A stretch of DNA of 64,000 nucleotides from SIAQ01 sp964484265 (GCA_964484265.1 CAZAFH010000009.1:62001-126000); one strand, 5' to 3'. Counted from the stretch's first letter, positions 51,901 to 62,736 are shown. The notes: a model not told the origin generated them from the letters alone. Program-made: numbers and translations.

Positions 51901-54072
51901 ATGCCCATGACATCATCGTCGAATCTCATCCATTATCTGCGGGACAGTGGTATCCTCGAACCGACCGCGATGAGCGATCTGGAGAGTTGGAAGATCAGTT
52001 CCGGGAATGTCGATGACATACTCCAAGAATTCGAAAATCGCCGCCTGCTCACTTCGTTCCAATGCCAGCGATTGCGTGAGGGCGGATTGCTCACGCTGGG
52101 AAGCTACATCATCGTCGATTGGATTGGCAACGGCGGAATGGGCGATGTCCTCAAATGCCGGCATCGCAACCTGGGCCGATACGATGCCGTCAAGATCATC
52201 AGGAATCTCTCGAACGCCGACCAGATCAAACGATTCATGCGCGAAGCGCGCGCCGCCGCCAAGTTGAATCATCGCAACGTCGTCACGATTCACGATGCGG
52301 GAGAGGACAAGGGAATCCATTATTTCGCGATGGAATATGTCGAGGGAACCGATCTCGCCTGCCTGCTTCGCACGAAGGGACCGCTAGACGTTTCGCTGGC
52401 GTGCAACCTCGTGCAACAGGCGGCGCGCGGCTTGCAACATGCACACGAACACGGCTTGATCCATCGCGACATCAAGCCTGCCAACCTGATCGTATCGAAC
52501 TTCAACAGTTCGGAAGGGCCGGTGCTCAAGATCCTCGATTTCGGGTTGGCCCGATTCCCTGCCGAGGAGGATGGGAACCTGACCCCGACGGGCCATTGGC
52601 TGGGCACGCCGGAGTATGTCGCGCCGGAGCAGGCGCGCGATAGCGCGAGTGCGGACATTCGCTCGGATATCTTCAGCCTGGGCTGCGTGTTGTTCGCTGC
52701 ACTTTCGGGGCGGTCGCCGTTTCAGGGCAGCAACTCCGTCGAGAAATTGGCGGCGAGGTTTTCCGACCCAATTCCCGATTTACGCAGCCTGCGCCCGGAG
52801 ATCCCGGCCGAGGTCAATGCCATCGTGCAGCGAATGCTGGCGCGCGATCCCGATAGCCGCTTTCAGACTCCCGCGCAGGTGGTCGCCAGCCTGGAACCCT
52901 GGACGCAGGAGGGAGCGAGCACCGCAAATGCGCTGGAAGGCGTGACCAGGGGCGTGGTGGTTGCCAAGGAGAGCGACACGATTCTTTTCCCGACGGCTGC
53001 GCCGAACAACGGAGCGATGGCGCCCGCCACCAAGCCACATCAGACCGGCGAAGCAACGCTGAACGCCACGCCGAATCCCGGATTGGCGCCGCCTGCGCGA
53101 TCGCGTCGTCCGCAGATTCTGATTGGCTCCGCATTCGCGATTGTTGCGTTGCTGATCGTGGCAGCCGTGCTGCTCTGGCGAACGCCGGCCAATCAAGGGC
53201 AAGCGAAAGATAATCCGCCGGTCGTGGAACCAAAGAAGAAACAGGCCGGGCCTGAGGACAAAAAAGAAAAAATAGAACCCGTCATTCAGTCGGTCACAAA
53301 TTCGATCAAGATGGAGTTCGTCAAAATACCCGCGGGCAAATTCCTCATGGGAGCCGACCGCGAAGATGGGATGGAGGAATTCGAGCTTCCACGCCATGAA
53401 GTCGTGATTGCCAAGGACTTTTTCCTCGGTAAATACGAAGTGACGCAAGAGGAATACCTGAAGGTGGTAGGCCAAAATCCCAGCCATTTTTCCGCCGCCG
53501 GCGAGGGCAGCAAGGCGATCGGCGATCGGCCGACGAATCGCCATCCGGTCGAGAATGTAAGCTGGGACATGGCGCAGGTTTTTTGCAGCGTGCTGTCGAA
53601 TCAGCAAGCCGAGAAAGCCGCTGGCCGAGTGTATCGCCTGCCGACCGAGGAAGAATGGGAATACGCCTGCCGGGCGGGCACGAAAGGGCCGTTCCACTTC
53701 GGCGCCAGCCTGACATCGACACAGGCGAACATGAACGGGTTGCGGCCGTACGGCGGCGCGGCGCAAAGCGTCAATCGCCCCCATACCATGCCCGTCGGCA
53801 GCTTCGAGCCGAATGCGTTCGGGCTTTACGACATGCACGGCAACGTCTGGGAGTGGTGCCAGGATCCCTACATGAAATATTCGGACAAAATTCAGAAGGT
53901 CTTTCCAGATGTTCTGAAAAACTCCAATCGAATCCTTCGCGGCGGAAGCTACTTCTTCGGCGCGGTCGATTGCCGATCGGCAAAGCGGATGTTTCGCCAT
54001 CCAGCCAATGTCGAAAGTTTCACCGGCTTCCGCGTGGCCTGCGATATCGTGAAGGTTGCCGAAAAGAAATGA
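51901..54072 (+). CDS. Ser/Thr kinase fused to a formylglycine-generating-enzyme (SUMF1) domain
   Basis: This 723-residue protein has an N-terminal region of about 65 residues. The kinase domain runs at about 68-345, with glycine loop GNGGMG (76-81), K98, HRD (188-190) and DFG (213-215), all intact. A linker and transmembrane helix follow (ILIGSAFAIVALLIVAAVLLW, about 420-440), then a Lys/Glu-rich stretch. From about residue 470 it has an FGE-sulfatase domain (MEFVKIPAGKFLMGADRED..., YEVTQEEYLKVVG, RLPTEEEWEYACRAG, GNVWEWCQDPYMKY, RILRGGSYFF...GFRVA). The kinase faces the cytoplasm and the FGE-like domain the outside. GGAAGGG lies about seven bases before ATG 51901. The fusion is known in planctomycetes; the substrate is not. 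Confidence 0.93.
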   Translation: MPMTSSSNLIHYLRDSGILEPTAMSDLESWKISSGNVDDILQEFENRRLLTSFQCQRLREGGLLTLGSYIIVDWIGNGGMGDVLKCRHRNLGRYDAVKIIRNLSNADQIKRFMREARAAAKLNHRNVVTIHDAGEDKGIHYFAMEYVEGTDLACLLRTKGPLDVSLACNLVQQAARGLQHAHEHGLIHRDIKPANLIVSNFNSSEGPVLKILDFGLARFPAEEDGNLTPTGHWLGTPEYVAPEQARDSASADIRSDIFSLGCVLFAALSGRSPFQGSNSVEKLAARFSDPIPDLRSLRPEIPAEVNAIVQRMLARDPDSRFQTPAQVVASLEPWTQEGASTANALEGVTRGVVVAKESDTILFPTAAPNNGAMAPATKPHQTGEATLNATPNPGLAPPARSRRPQILIGSAFAIVALLIVAAVLLWRTPANQGQAKDNPPVVEPKKKQAGPEDKKEKIEPVIQSVTNSIKMEFVKIPAGKFLMGADREDGMEEFELPRHEVVIAKDFFLGKYEVTQEEYLKVVGQNPSHFSAAGEGSKAIGDRPTNRHPVENVSWDMAQVFCSVLSNQQAEKAAGRVYRLPTEEEWEYACRAGTKGPFHFGASLTSTQANMNGLRPYGGAAQSVNRPHTMPVGSFEPNAFGLYDMHGNVWEWCQDPYMKYSDKIQKVFPDVLKNSNRILRGGSYFFGAVDCRSAKRMFRHPANVESFTGFRVACDIVKVAEKK

Positions 54073-54188
54073 CCGCCGCTGTGGTCAACGCCAGTTTTTT
54101 TCTTTAAGAATACCTACCTATTTCGACTTCACTTATGCCCGCGTCAAAACCCAGCGCGCAAGGGCAAAGCCCAACGTCGGAGAAAATC

Positions 54189-55826
54189 ATGGCTGTTCCC
54201 ACGATTGATGTCATCCCCAATCACACTGCGCACCCAGGGCGCGAATTGAGCTTCTACGTCAATGCTTTTGACGCGGACGGCGACACATTGACGTTTAGCC
54301 TGATCAATGATCCACCCGGTGGGGCCTTCATCGACAACAACTCCGGCCGCTTCACCTGGACCCCGAATTCGCAGCAGCTTTCCGAAAGTCCGTTTACGCT
54401 AACCGTTCAGGTGAGCGATACGAACGCCGACACGGCGACGCGCGACTTCACGATCACGCTGACCAACCAGGGGCCGATCATCGACCCGATTGCAAGTCGG
54501 ACGGCTTATGTGTATCGCCAGCTCGCTTTCTATGTGAATGCCCGCGACCCAGAAGGCGACCCGCTGACCTTTTGGCTTGAGTCGGGGCCTCAAGGCGCGT
54601 ATATCGATCCCAACAGCGGCCAATTCATCTGGACGCCCACGACACGTGCTTCCTACCCGGCATCCGTAACCGTGTACGACTCGAACGGCGCCTCAGTCAC
54701 GAGCCCGGCGTTCACCATCAACGTGGTGAGCGCGCCACCCACGCTCGACGCGCTTCCCGCGGGATTGACGGCGCATCCAATGCGTGAGTTGCGGTTTTAC
54801 GCCGTCGGCATCGACCCTGACGGCGATGCATTGACCTATACGCTCACGCAGGGGCCGGCGAATTCCTGGGTCGATCCGAATAGCGGACTTTTTTCCTGGA
54901 CCCCGATGTGGAATCAATGGACGCAGGGACAGCCCAATACCTACACCATCCAGATTACCGTGACCGATTCGGCAGGGCTCTCCACGACTCGGCAGTGCAC
55001 GATTACCGTCGTCAATCAGCCGCCGACGATTGCGCCGATTCCCCAACGCACCGCATATGCGGGGAAGCAACTCCGCTTCAACGTCAACGCGTTTGATCCC
55101 GATGGCGATCCATTGACCTTTTCGCTCGTCAATCCGCCCGCCGGCGCGAGCATCGACCCCAACTCGGGATTGTTCTCCTGGACGCCTCCGCCCGCTCCGC
55201 TCGGCGCCGTCTCGTTTACGGTGCGAGCCGCGGATTCGGGCGACGCGTCTGCCGACGCGCAGTTCACGGTCAATGTGGTGGACGATGCCCCGGTGTTGGA
55301 AACCCCGCCGACACGGACCGGACATCCCGGCCAGGAAACATCGTTCTACGCGAACGCCTACGACACGAACGGCGACACGCTTACCTTCCGCGTGACGGCC
55401 GGGCCCAATGGCGTTTCCATCGATCCCAACTCGGGCCGATTCTCCTGGACTCCGACCTGGAATCAACTCGGCAGTCATTCGATTACGATAGAGGCGGTCG
55501 ATCCGTCGAACCTTACGGATAGCAAGCAGTTCACCATCGTGGTAAGCAATCAGGCGCCCATCATCGAGGCCGTGCCATCCAGGAGCGTCACGCGCGGGAA
55601 TACGCTTGCCTTCTACGTGAATGCGTCGGATCCCGATTATGGCGACGGCTTGTCGTTCACCCTCGCAGGCAACATTCCCGCAGGAGCGTCGATCGACCAG
55701 AACTCCGGGCTCTTCACGTGGAATGTCCCCGCGAACCTGCCGCCCGGCGCGTACCCGATCACGGTGCGGGTCAGCGACAGTAATCTGTACACGGATGCAT
55801 CGTTCACGATCACGGTAAACGCGTAG
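54189..55826 (+). CDS. Ig-like (He_PIG/cadherin-like) repeat protein
   Basis: This 545-residue protein is built of six tandem repeats of about 90 residues. Each has the pattern (P)xIxxIPxRTAxxGxxLxFYVNAxDPDGDxLTF...G(A)xIDPNSGxFxWTP, which is the putative-Ig family seen in bacterial surface proteins. DxDGD loops suggest Ca2+ binding. The ATG at 54189 has GGAG about six bases upstream; the frame extends to 54135. No signal peptide is visible (MAVPTIDVIPNHTAHPG), which is odd for an expected surface protein. It lies 116 bases after the kinase-FGE gene on the same strand. Confidence 0.88.
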   Translation: MAVPTIDVIPNHTAHPGRELSFYVNAFDADGDTLTFSLINDPPGGAFIDNNSGRFTWTPNSQQLSESPFTLTVQVSDTNADTATRDFTITLTNQGPIIDPIASRTAYVYRQLAFYVNARDPEGDPLTFWLESGPQGAYIDPNSGQFIWTPTTRASYPASVTVYDSNGASVTSPAFTINVVSAPPTLDALPAGLTAHPMRELRFYAVGIDPDGDALTYTLTQGPANSWVDPNSGLFSWTPMWNQWTQGQPNTYTIQITVTDSAGLSTTRQCTITVVNQPPTIAPIPQRTAYAGKQLRFNVNAFDPDGDPLTFSLVNPPAGASIDPNSGLFSWTPPPAPLGAVSFTVRAADSGDASADAQFTVNVVDDAPVLETPPTRTGHPGQETSFYANAYDTNGDTLTFRVTAGPNGVSIDPNSGRFSWTPTWNQLGSHSITIEAVDPSNLTDSKQFTIVVSNQAPIIEAVPSRSVTRGNTLAFYVNASDPDYGDGLSFTLAGNIPAGASIDQNSGLFTWNVPANLPPGAYPITVRVSDSNLYTDASFTITVNA

Positions 55827-55888
55827 AGATGCGATTCCCTTGTGGCCGGGCGTTCTCGTGGGATCACCTAACACTAAAGCGCTATGTT

Positions 55889-55915
55889 CTCCCCTCTCCC
55901 TCCGGGAGAGGGGAG
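55889..55915. repeat. 12-base perfect hairpin
   Basis: CTCCCCTCTCCC (55889-55900) and its complement (55904-55915) with a three-base loop. It sits between convergent genes and is followed by GAGCAAAT, as in the family-1 repeats. It may serve as a bidirectional terminator. Confidence 0.75.
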
Positions 55916-56006
55916 CAAATGCCATCCCGTTATAGCGTTATGTCAATCGAAATCGTGCACCTGGCGCTGTAGTACTAAAGCGCTTTGCCGCAAGCGGATT
56001 TTTCGG

Positions 56007-59000
56007 TTACCGTTTCCCCGCCACTTCGAGTTTTCCAGTGCCGGTTTCGCCGCGTGATTTTTCGTCGTACATCGGGAAAGCCACGCCGCGCAGATGTGTC
56101 GCCTGGCCGATCGTCTCGGCTCGGAGATAGTAGACGATCTCGTGCGAACCAGCCGGGAGGTTACGAAAGAAGACGCACAGACGATCGTCGCGAAACTCCT
56201 GGTGCACGGCGGATCGGGCTGCCGGTCCCGTGATGCGGTCGTCTGCGAATTCACACACGGAAGGGCGACGATCTTCAATGAGCAGGTACTCCTCGGCTCC
56301 TTGCAGATCGAGTTGCAGCCGCACTCGAACGACCTCGCCGATGACCAGCGGACCGGCGATCGGTTTCCCGTCCAGCGATTCCAGCCGACGCGATAAGCGA
56401 ACACGCGTGCCGGTCGCCTTCGGATCTATCTCGCGCTGCGTGCCAATCGCGCGGACGGCGACGAAGATCGGCTCATCGCTGTCGGCGTGAAGCCGAAGCT
56501 CCACGGCATCACGTGCCGGGAGTTGCGAGGCAGTGAACCGAATACGCTGAAAGAGCGTCCGCTTGGGGTCGGCTTTCTTCTTGTCGAAAATCGTCTTGCC
56601 ATCGGCAGTGATGCGTAGACCGCGAAGCGCACCGTCTGCAGGAAGGTAGGCCATCATGTTCGCCAGGGCTTCGAGCGCCCAGGAAGTATCGCGCGTGTGA
56701 TACCAGCGCGAGCCGTGCCTGCGTGCGAGCAGATGATTCGCGGATTGTTCGCAGTCGCCATAAGGAGCGCCGAACGCGATCTGCGTCTTCAGCAGCAGAG
56801 CTGTCGCTTCGGCATCCCAGGTCGAGGTCTTCTTCGCTTTTTTCCAGTATTGCTCGCCAAGCTCAGGCAGCGCGCTCAGCCGGCACGCCAGCGCGATTCG
56901 GCAGGCGTCATCGCCATCGACGTAGCGTTCGATTCTGCCTTTCGCAAACTTTTCGAGGTCGGCGCGGTCGGCGTAACCAGCGACCGCGAGCGCATGCCAG
57001 ATGCGCGCGGTCCACCCGTCGTGGACGCCCTTCTTCAATTCCGCGCGCAGAAAATCGCAGCCCTTTTTCAACACCGAAGAATCGACGCGCGTTCCCGCCG
57101 ATTGGCATCGCCCCAGGCCGTAGACGACATACGCCGTCATGCCGAGGTTTGGCTGATCGCCGCTGAACCAGCCCCAGCTGCCGTTCGCATTTTGATGGGC
57201 GTAGACGCGTTCGAGTCCCTTGGCAAGGATATCGGGCAATTTCGCCACGATTTCGGGTTGAAGTTGCACGCCCGATTCACTCATGGCGTGTTTGATCATG
57301 ACCACGGGCAGGAATCGGCTCATCGTCTGCTCGATGCAGCCGTAGGGATAATCGACGAGATAGTCGAGCCCGTGCAGCGCCTGCGCTATGCGCGACGAAG
57401 CCAGGCTGATTTGAATTTCATCGGCCGTGAAGCCCGCCGGCAGCGTGATGCGTCCTTCGCGGGTGAAACTTCCCGCCACCTGTTTCATGCCGGGCTTGGG
57501 TTGGACCTGGGCGGCCGCTTCGTTGATGTCCACCTCCATCGGTTTGCCGGCGGAGTGGATCGGCAGTGTGCGTGCCTCGGCATCGGCGTCCTTCGCGGAC
57601 GTCGCGCGGAAAGTGATTTTCGCCGAGCCGACCGAATCGAACACAAGCGGCAGTGCGACCTTCGTCGAAGAATTCGCGGGAACCATTACCTTGCCCGCGA
57701 GCTTCGCGCGATCGTCGGCACGAGCGTTGGCGACCTGCCAGGTGAACTTGCATTCGCTGGCTTCGCCGGTGTGATTGTGGATCAATGCCACCGCTTCGAT
57801 GCGATCCTTCTCGATCGCGAAACGCGGCACGAATACTTGGACGGCAAGCGGCAAGCCGGCCGTGATGCGTGAACGCCCCACGCCGATGTGCGTGTCCCTG
57901 GTCAACGCCACCGCGCTCAGCCGATAGCGGGTGAGCGAATCCGGCAGCGTGAAAACCGCCTGGGCGCCGCCATTGGCATCGGTGCGAAGCTGAGGCAGCC
58001 AGGCCGCGGTCTCCTGGAAATGCTCGCGCAGGCGGGCCAGCGGAATCTCGCCCGCCGGCAATTCGCCGCCCAACCGAGGCAGCGGCACGACCGTAAAACT
58101 CGGCAAATGTTGTTCGAGGCTCTCGAGCGCGGCCGACGTCTTTTCCAGTGCCTTGATGGCGCTCGCTTGCTGCTCCATCACCGCTTTGTTCATTTCTTTG
58201 ATAATCTGTTGAAGCTGCCGTTTTTCGATCAGCTCGGCTCGGCTCCAGCGATTGCCCAGGCTGACGCGCCAGGGTTTCGGCAGAAAACGCCGTTGCTCCG
58301 CCGGCGAGGCGAAGATCGCTTGCAGCGAGTCGAGATGATCCTCGCCGAACGTGTACACGCTTTCATCGACCGCGGCCAGAGAAACCTCGGCCGACGCAGG
58401 CTTGTCGCGGGAGTCGGTGACGGTGACGCGCGCACGGACCATATCCCCGGGACGATACGCCGCACGATCGGTCTCGATAGCGACGCGCAAGCCCGACCCG
58501 GCGAGCGCTTGCTTCGGCTTCGTCACATCGATTCGGCACCAGCGCGGGTCGATCGCATCATCGTCTTCGGTATCCAGCAATTTCATCGCCTGCTCTTGTA
58601 CTCTGATTCTTTCGCGCAATTCCCTCGCAGTTCGAGTGATACTGGCTCCGTCCGGCACGATCCGCCCTTGTACGTAAATATTCGGATAGAATCGTTCCTT
58701 GATCGGCAACTCGACGATCTGATACCGCCCGCCCTTCGCCTCGGATTGCCAAAGCTGATAATCAACAATCGTTCGGCCCTCGAAGGTGAAGAGCACCTTG
58801 GCGCCAGGTCTCGGCAGATACACGAGCATCCGCAGTTTCCCTCCGACGGCCGCGGTGTGGCGATCGAACAGCGCGATTACATGCTGCGATGACCGCTCCC
58901 ACTTCGATGGATGGCGCTCGGTCTCGTAAACGAAGTCACTCAGATTGACCCACTTTGGTATGTCCATTATCGGCACACTATCTTCGTTGATAGGATCGCG

Positions 59001-62000
59001 CGGATCGTTCTTGTGCCATTTTGCCGAGTGAGCACGCGGATCGGCATCGCCGGCGTACACGTAGATTGCTGCCTCATCAGCGCCGGCGTGAATCGTGTAC
59101 CAGCCCGCCGCGGGAAATTTGAGCCGGGCTTTTCCGTCCGTGACGGCAAAACGCAGATCGGTCAGGTCCTGCGAGACGCGAATCTCCTTGGACTGAGTGG
59201 CCACGATCAATGGATCGGCCAGCGGATGGAAGCCGGGCAGGGCCGAGAGCGGGTGCGTCGCCGAACCTGCGGGATCGTCCAGCGCGGTCGGCACGGCATG
59301 CGTCACGGTTCGGCCACTTTCATCGGTGATCGCGCAGACCACGCGATAGCTGCCCGGCTCCAACGAGCGCGGAATCGGGAGCTTGACCCTCGCCTGGCCG
59401 TCGTTACTGAGCTTCGAGGATTCCTCGACGATGGCGCGCTGGCTGTTGTTTCGCGTGAGACGGACCTGGACCATGCCTGCTGTTACCGGCGGACCGAAAT
59501 AGTAGCGCCCGCCGATTTGAAGGCGGAGCGATTCGGCCTTCGTGAGCTTCGCGGGAACGCCAGCCAGGGTGACCTCGAAATTGGGCCGACGGTATTCGCG
59601 AACCGCGAAGAGATCGGGCACGAGTCGAGGCTCGCCAGCGATCATCACGCGGAGTGTATACGTGCCGAGGACACACTCGGTGGTGAGCGTCAGTTTGCCC
59701 GCTGCGGTGCCGAACTCGCTGAGCTTGAGCGTGCCGGTCCTGATCGCGCGGCCTTTCGGATCGAGCACGGCGAATGCCATCGGCTGGGCGAGATCGGGGA
59801 GCGTAAGTCTGCCGGCGGCATCGAAATCTCCGGCCCGAAAGCTGTCGCCTGGCGTCGAGTGGTTGGGCCGTTCGATCTTGCGGACGATGATTTTGAATTC
59901 AACGTCCTGTCCGGGTCTATAGGTCGGGCGATCCGTGTAGCCGACGACGACATGCCGGTCGGCATAAACGAGTGCTTGCGAGCCCCTGGCGAGGCCGCGC
60001 CGGGCACGCTTCAGGCGATCTTCGAGCATTTCCGGTTCGTTGTCGGCCCAGGCATCGTAGATGCCCTCGAATACGGCGCCGAAGCCACCGATCGCGTAGC
60101 GCTCGTCGTGCTGCACGATCAAGGGGCGATCACCAAATGCGAGCACCTTGGCAAATGCGACGCCGTGCGTGTCGGTCACGGTTCTGCCCACCAATCCGTT
60201 GGCGTGAATCTCGGCGCCAACCAGCGGCTTCGCATTCTCGCCATCGGATGCGAGCACGAACACGCCATCCCGGCAGCGGCGCAGCGTCAGACTGAGCGGT
60301 TCGACGACGATCGGCACATGAGCGCTCTGCCCGTTCGCCTCGGCCACGAGCACATACGCTCCCGCCTTCGCCAGATGCTTGCCAGGTATCTTGACGATGC
60401 GATCGCATTGCCAGGAGCTCAGGGAAAAACGCTCGGGGCGATACGATTTTTTCAGGCGTTCTGCATGCTCAAGGCACTCGTCGTCGAAGTAGTCGGCATC
60501 CGGTTCTTCATGCCAGCGATCCTCGTACCACCAGCGGCGCTGCCGATGCGATCGTTCGCCAGTGTTCTCGAGGTAAGGCAACTCGGCCACGTCCAGGTCC
60601 CATTGCGAGACGAGCTGATCGGGCTTCCAGTTCGGAGAAGCAATCTTTTTGGAGCCATCTCGCCCGGAACGCAATCGTTCTATCTTGGCGGAAATTTTCT
60701 CGATCGCACGAAGCTCCGTTGCAATCTCCGATTGCAGATCGAGATGGTGATCCTTGTAGATAAACGACGAGCCAATTTCGGCCGCCGCATGCAGCAGCTC
60801 GGCGGGTCGCTCGACGCGATATAGTTTGAAGCGGACTCGCTCCGCGTTGCGCACATCCATCAGCACGGAATGATCGGCACGCATCGGCGCTCCGCCGGCG
60901 ATATCGAAGGTTAGCACGGTATTATTACGGCGAATCTCTTCACGCCAACGGCGAGCCTTGTCAACTAATTTGTCCGTGCGAACGCCAGCGAGCAGCGCTG
61001 AGACACGGGCGACATCGGCATGGCGCGGATCACGCAAACGCCAGTGCGCCAGCGTGCGATCAGGAATCGGCAAGTCGGGCGGAGCGACGCCCTTGAAACG
61101 CGGGTTCTGTGAGAACTTTCCATACCACAAGCGAAGACCCGAGCGGAATTGGTCGGTCACGGCCTCTGGAATCTCGTTGGCCATCCAGTCTTCGCCGGAC
61201 ATCGCTTCATGCCAGGGGCCGAACGTAGTCGCGTCGAGGCGTTTCGCCTTCTCGTCGGACCGATTCCGCAGCGATGGCTGGGCGGGCAGGTAGGGCGCAT
61301 GCCAGGTGAGATGGGGTTGCAACAGATGGAGCGCGAGCAGAAAGCGGACCTCGTCCGGCAATTCGCTGTCGTCGTAGATGCGTGTGATGCGGGGTAATAG
61401 TCGGCGTTTCGCGTCAATCGAGAGGGCGTTGCGGAAGTCGTCGAGCAGGCTACGCGCGTCGCGCACTTCGCCAAGATTCGTCAAGCTGCACGATTCGAGT
61501 TTGATCACGCTCCCATGCAATTGCAAACGCACGGTCCCGCCTAGCGTGATGGTTCCCGTTTCCGGCGAGTAGGTCAACCGTTGCGCACGCACGCCGGCGG
61601 GAAACGCCCTGATGCCGTGAACCAAAACATCGCCGACGGCACGGAGAGTCGTTGGCAGGCCACCGCCATCGTGGGAGATACTCAGGTAGTCGCATTTCAG
61701 CGTCAACGACTGAAATAACGCAGTGACACCGCCACGGTACTCTGTGCTGGCGGCGTTGACCTTCTTCGATTTTGCTTGCACGCGCAAGTCGGCCACCGCG
61801 TGCCCATCGGGAATCGAAACATCGGGCGGCGCGGCGATGAGGCTCAACTCGCTGCGAAGCAATGTTTCGATCAGGCCGTTCCAGGCGCGCGGTTCATCCA
61901 TTCGCTCGAGCAGGGCTGTAAGTTTCGCGCGTTCGTGCAGATAGGGCAGGCGTTTGGCTTGCTTCAAAAGGGCATCGCGCTCATCGAATCGTTTCGTGAG

Positions 62001-62714
62001 ATTGAGCACGAACAGTTTCTCGACGAGGTGCCGGGCGGCGCTATCATAGGCTCGCCGCAGCCGATCGCGCGTGCCGATCAGGCGGTCGGCCGTGGCTTTC
62101 TGATTGTTGATAAGAAAAAACTCGGCTTCGCGCGTCAGAGCACGATCGAGATCGCGCAAGGCATGGAGCGGCTGATAGCTTCGAGCCGAGATGACATCGA
62201 TGCCCGCCTGCACGCGCGAGGTGGCGAATTCCCTGGCCAGAGTGAGGTGCCGTTGCTCGGCGAAGACCGACGGAAATGCGGTCGGCGAAACTGAACTCGA
62301 TAACGCCAAGGCAACAAGCGCGGAGCGATCGTTCTGTCCGACAGCGACGATCATGGCATAGACATCGGCCCAGCCGCTGCGCGGCTCTATTTTTTCTAGT
62401 CGCTGGACATGGATGCGAAACCGCTCGTCGCGGCTGCCAGTGATCGCCAGTCGCCGCCAACAAGCCGATTCGAGGTACGCGCTCGCGGGTTCCTCGTTGC
62501 CTTTCACATCGGCAATGAGCGCATCCCAGCGGGCGAGGGCCAAGTCGTCGTGTCCATGCGTTCGCAGCATCTCTGCATAGCCCACGCGATGGTCCAGGCT
62601 CGGGTTCCGGGCGACCCATTTCTCGGCCTCAGCCAATACTGCCGGTGACTGTGTGAAACCCACCGTGGCCCAGCCGAACGCGACAAAAGCGAATATGATG
62701 CGAGCGGTATTCAT
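56007..62714 (-). CDS. Bacterial alpha-2-macroglobulin family protein
   Basis: This 2235-residue exported protein has a signal peptide (MNTARIIFAFVAFGWATVGFTQ) without a lipobox, unlike E. coli YfhM. The N-terminal ~600 residues are helical and TPR-like, then come MG (macroglobulin) beta-domains, including an MG2-type block near residue 930 (YADRHVVVGYTDRPTYRPGQDVEFK). The A2M family domain around 1590-1660 (TAAWLPQLRTDANGGAQAVF) precedes the thioester domain. The thioester motif is complete: C1793-I-E-Q1796 (YGCIEQTMSRFLP). It should trap proteases covalently in the periplasm or outside. It is the last gene of an ECF sigma - anti-sigma-like - A2M operon. At 2235 residues it is longer than the 1,500-1,700 usual for bacterial A2M. 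Confidence 0.95.
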   Translation of the reverse strand: MNTARIIFAFVAFGWATVGFTQSPAVLAEAEKWVARNPSLDHRVGYAEMLRTHGHDDLALARWDALIADVKGNEEPASAYLESACWRRLAITGSRDERFRIHVQRLEKIEPRSGWADVYAMIVAVGQNDRSALVALALSSSVSPTAFPSVFAEQRHLTLAREFATSRVQAGIDVISARSYQPLHALRDLDRALTREAEFFLINNQKATADRLIGTRDRLRRAYDSAARHLVEKLFVLNLTKRFDERDALLKQAKRLPYLHERAKLTALLERMDEPRAWNGLIETLLRSELSLIAAPPDVSIPDGHAVADLRVQAKSKKVNAASTEYRGGVTALFQSLTLKCDYLSISHDGGGLPTTLRAVGDVLVHGIRAFPAGVRAQRLTYSPETGTITLGGTVRLQLHGSVIKLESCSLTNLGEVRDARSLLDDFRNALSIDAKRRLLPRITRIYDDSELPDEVRFLLALHLLQPHLTWHAPYLPAQPSLRNRSDEKAKRLDATTFGPWHEAMSGEDWMANEIPEAVTDQFRSGLRLWYGKFSQNPRFKGVAPPDLPIPDRTLAHWRLRDPRHADVARVSALLAGVRTDKLVDKARRWREEIRRNNTVLTFDIAGGAPMRADHSVLMDVRNAERVRFKLYRVERPAELLHAAAEIGSSFIYKDHHLDLQSEIATELRAIEKISAKIERLRSGRDGSKKIASPNWKPDQLVSQWDLDVAELPYLENTGERSHRQRRWWYEDRWHEEPDADYFDDECLEHAERLKKSYRPERFSLSSWQCDRIVKIPGKHLAKAGAYVLVAEANGQSAHVPIVVEPLSLTLRRCRDGVFVLASDGENAKPLVGAEIHANGLVGRTVTDTHGVAFAKVLAFGDRPLIVQHDERYAIGGFGAVFEGIYDAWADNEPEMLEDRLKRARRGLARGSQALVYADRHVVVGYTDRPTYRPGQDVEFKIIVRKIERPNHSTPGDSFRAGDFDAAGRLTLPDLAQPMAFAVLDPKGRAIRTGTLKLSEFGTAAGKLTLTTECVLGTYTLRVMIAGEPRLVPDLFAVREYRRPNFEVTLAGVPAKLTKAESLRLQIGGRYYFGPPVTAGMVQVRLTRNNSQRAIVEESSKLSNDGQARVKLPIPRSLEPGSYRVVCAITDESGRTVTHAVPTALDDPAGSATHPLSALPGFHPLADPLIVATQSKEIRVSQDLTDLRFAVTDGKARLKFPAAGWYTIHAGADEAAIYVYAGDADPRAHSAKWHKNDPRDPINEDSVPIMDIPKWVNLSDFVYETERHPSKWERSSQHVIALFDRHTAAVGGKLRMLVYLPRPGAKVLFTFEGRTIVDYQLWQSEAKGGRYQIVELPIKERFYPNIYVQGRIVPDGASITRTARELRERIRVQEQAMKLLDTEDDDAIDPRWCRIDVTKPKQALAGSGLRVAIETDRAAYRPGDMVRARVTVTDSRDKPASAEVSLAAVDESVYTFGEDHLDSLQAIFASPAEQRRFLPKPWRVSLGNRWSRAELIEKRQLQQIIKEMNKAVMEQQASAIKALEKTSAALESLEQHLPSFTVVPLPRLGGELPAGEIPLARLREHFQETAAWLPQLRTDANGGAQAVFTLPDSLTRYRLSAVALTRDTHIGVGRSRITAGLPLAVQVFVPRFAIEKDRIEAVALIHNHTGEASECKFTWQVANARADDRAKLAGKVMVPANSSTKVALPLVFDSVGSAKITFRATSAKDADAEARTLPIHSAGKPMEVDINEAAAQVQPKPGMKQVAGSFTREGRITLPAGFTADEIQISLASSRIAQALHGLDYLVDYPYGCIEQTMSRFLPVVMIKHAMSESGVQLQPEIVAKLPDILAKGLERVYAHQNANGSWGWFSGDQPNLGMTAYVVYGLGRCQSAGTRVDSSVLKKGCDFLRAELKKGVHDGWTARIWHALAVAGYADRADLEKFAKGRIERYVDGDDACRIALACRLSALPELGEQYWKKAKKTSTWDAEATALLLKTQIAFGAPYGDCEQSANHLLARRHGSRWYHTRDTSWALEALANMMAYLPADGALRGLRITADGKTIFDKKKADPKRTLFQRIRFTASQLPARDAVELRLHADSDEPIFVAVRAIGTQREIDPKATGTRVRLSRRLESLDGKPIAGPLVIGEVVRVRLQLDLQGAEEYLLIEDRRPSVCEFADDRITGPAARSAVHQEFRDDRLCVFFRNLPAGSHEIVYYLRAETIGQATHLRGVAFPMYDEKSRGETGTGKLEVAGKR

Positions 62715-62736
62715 GGTCGAGATTCCTATTGAACGG

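Noticed and set aside
58911..60824. A 637-codon plus-strand frame
   Set aside because: It is antisense to the alpha-2-macroglobulin gene, Arg/His-rich and of no recognisable family.
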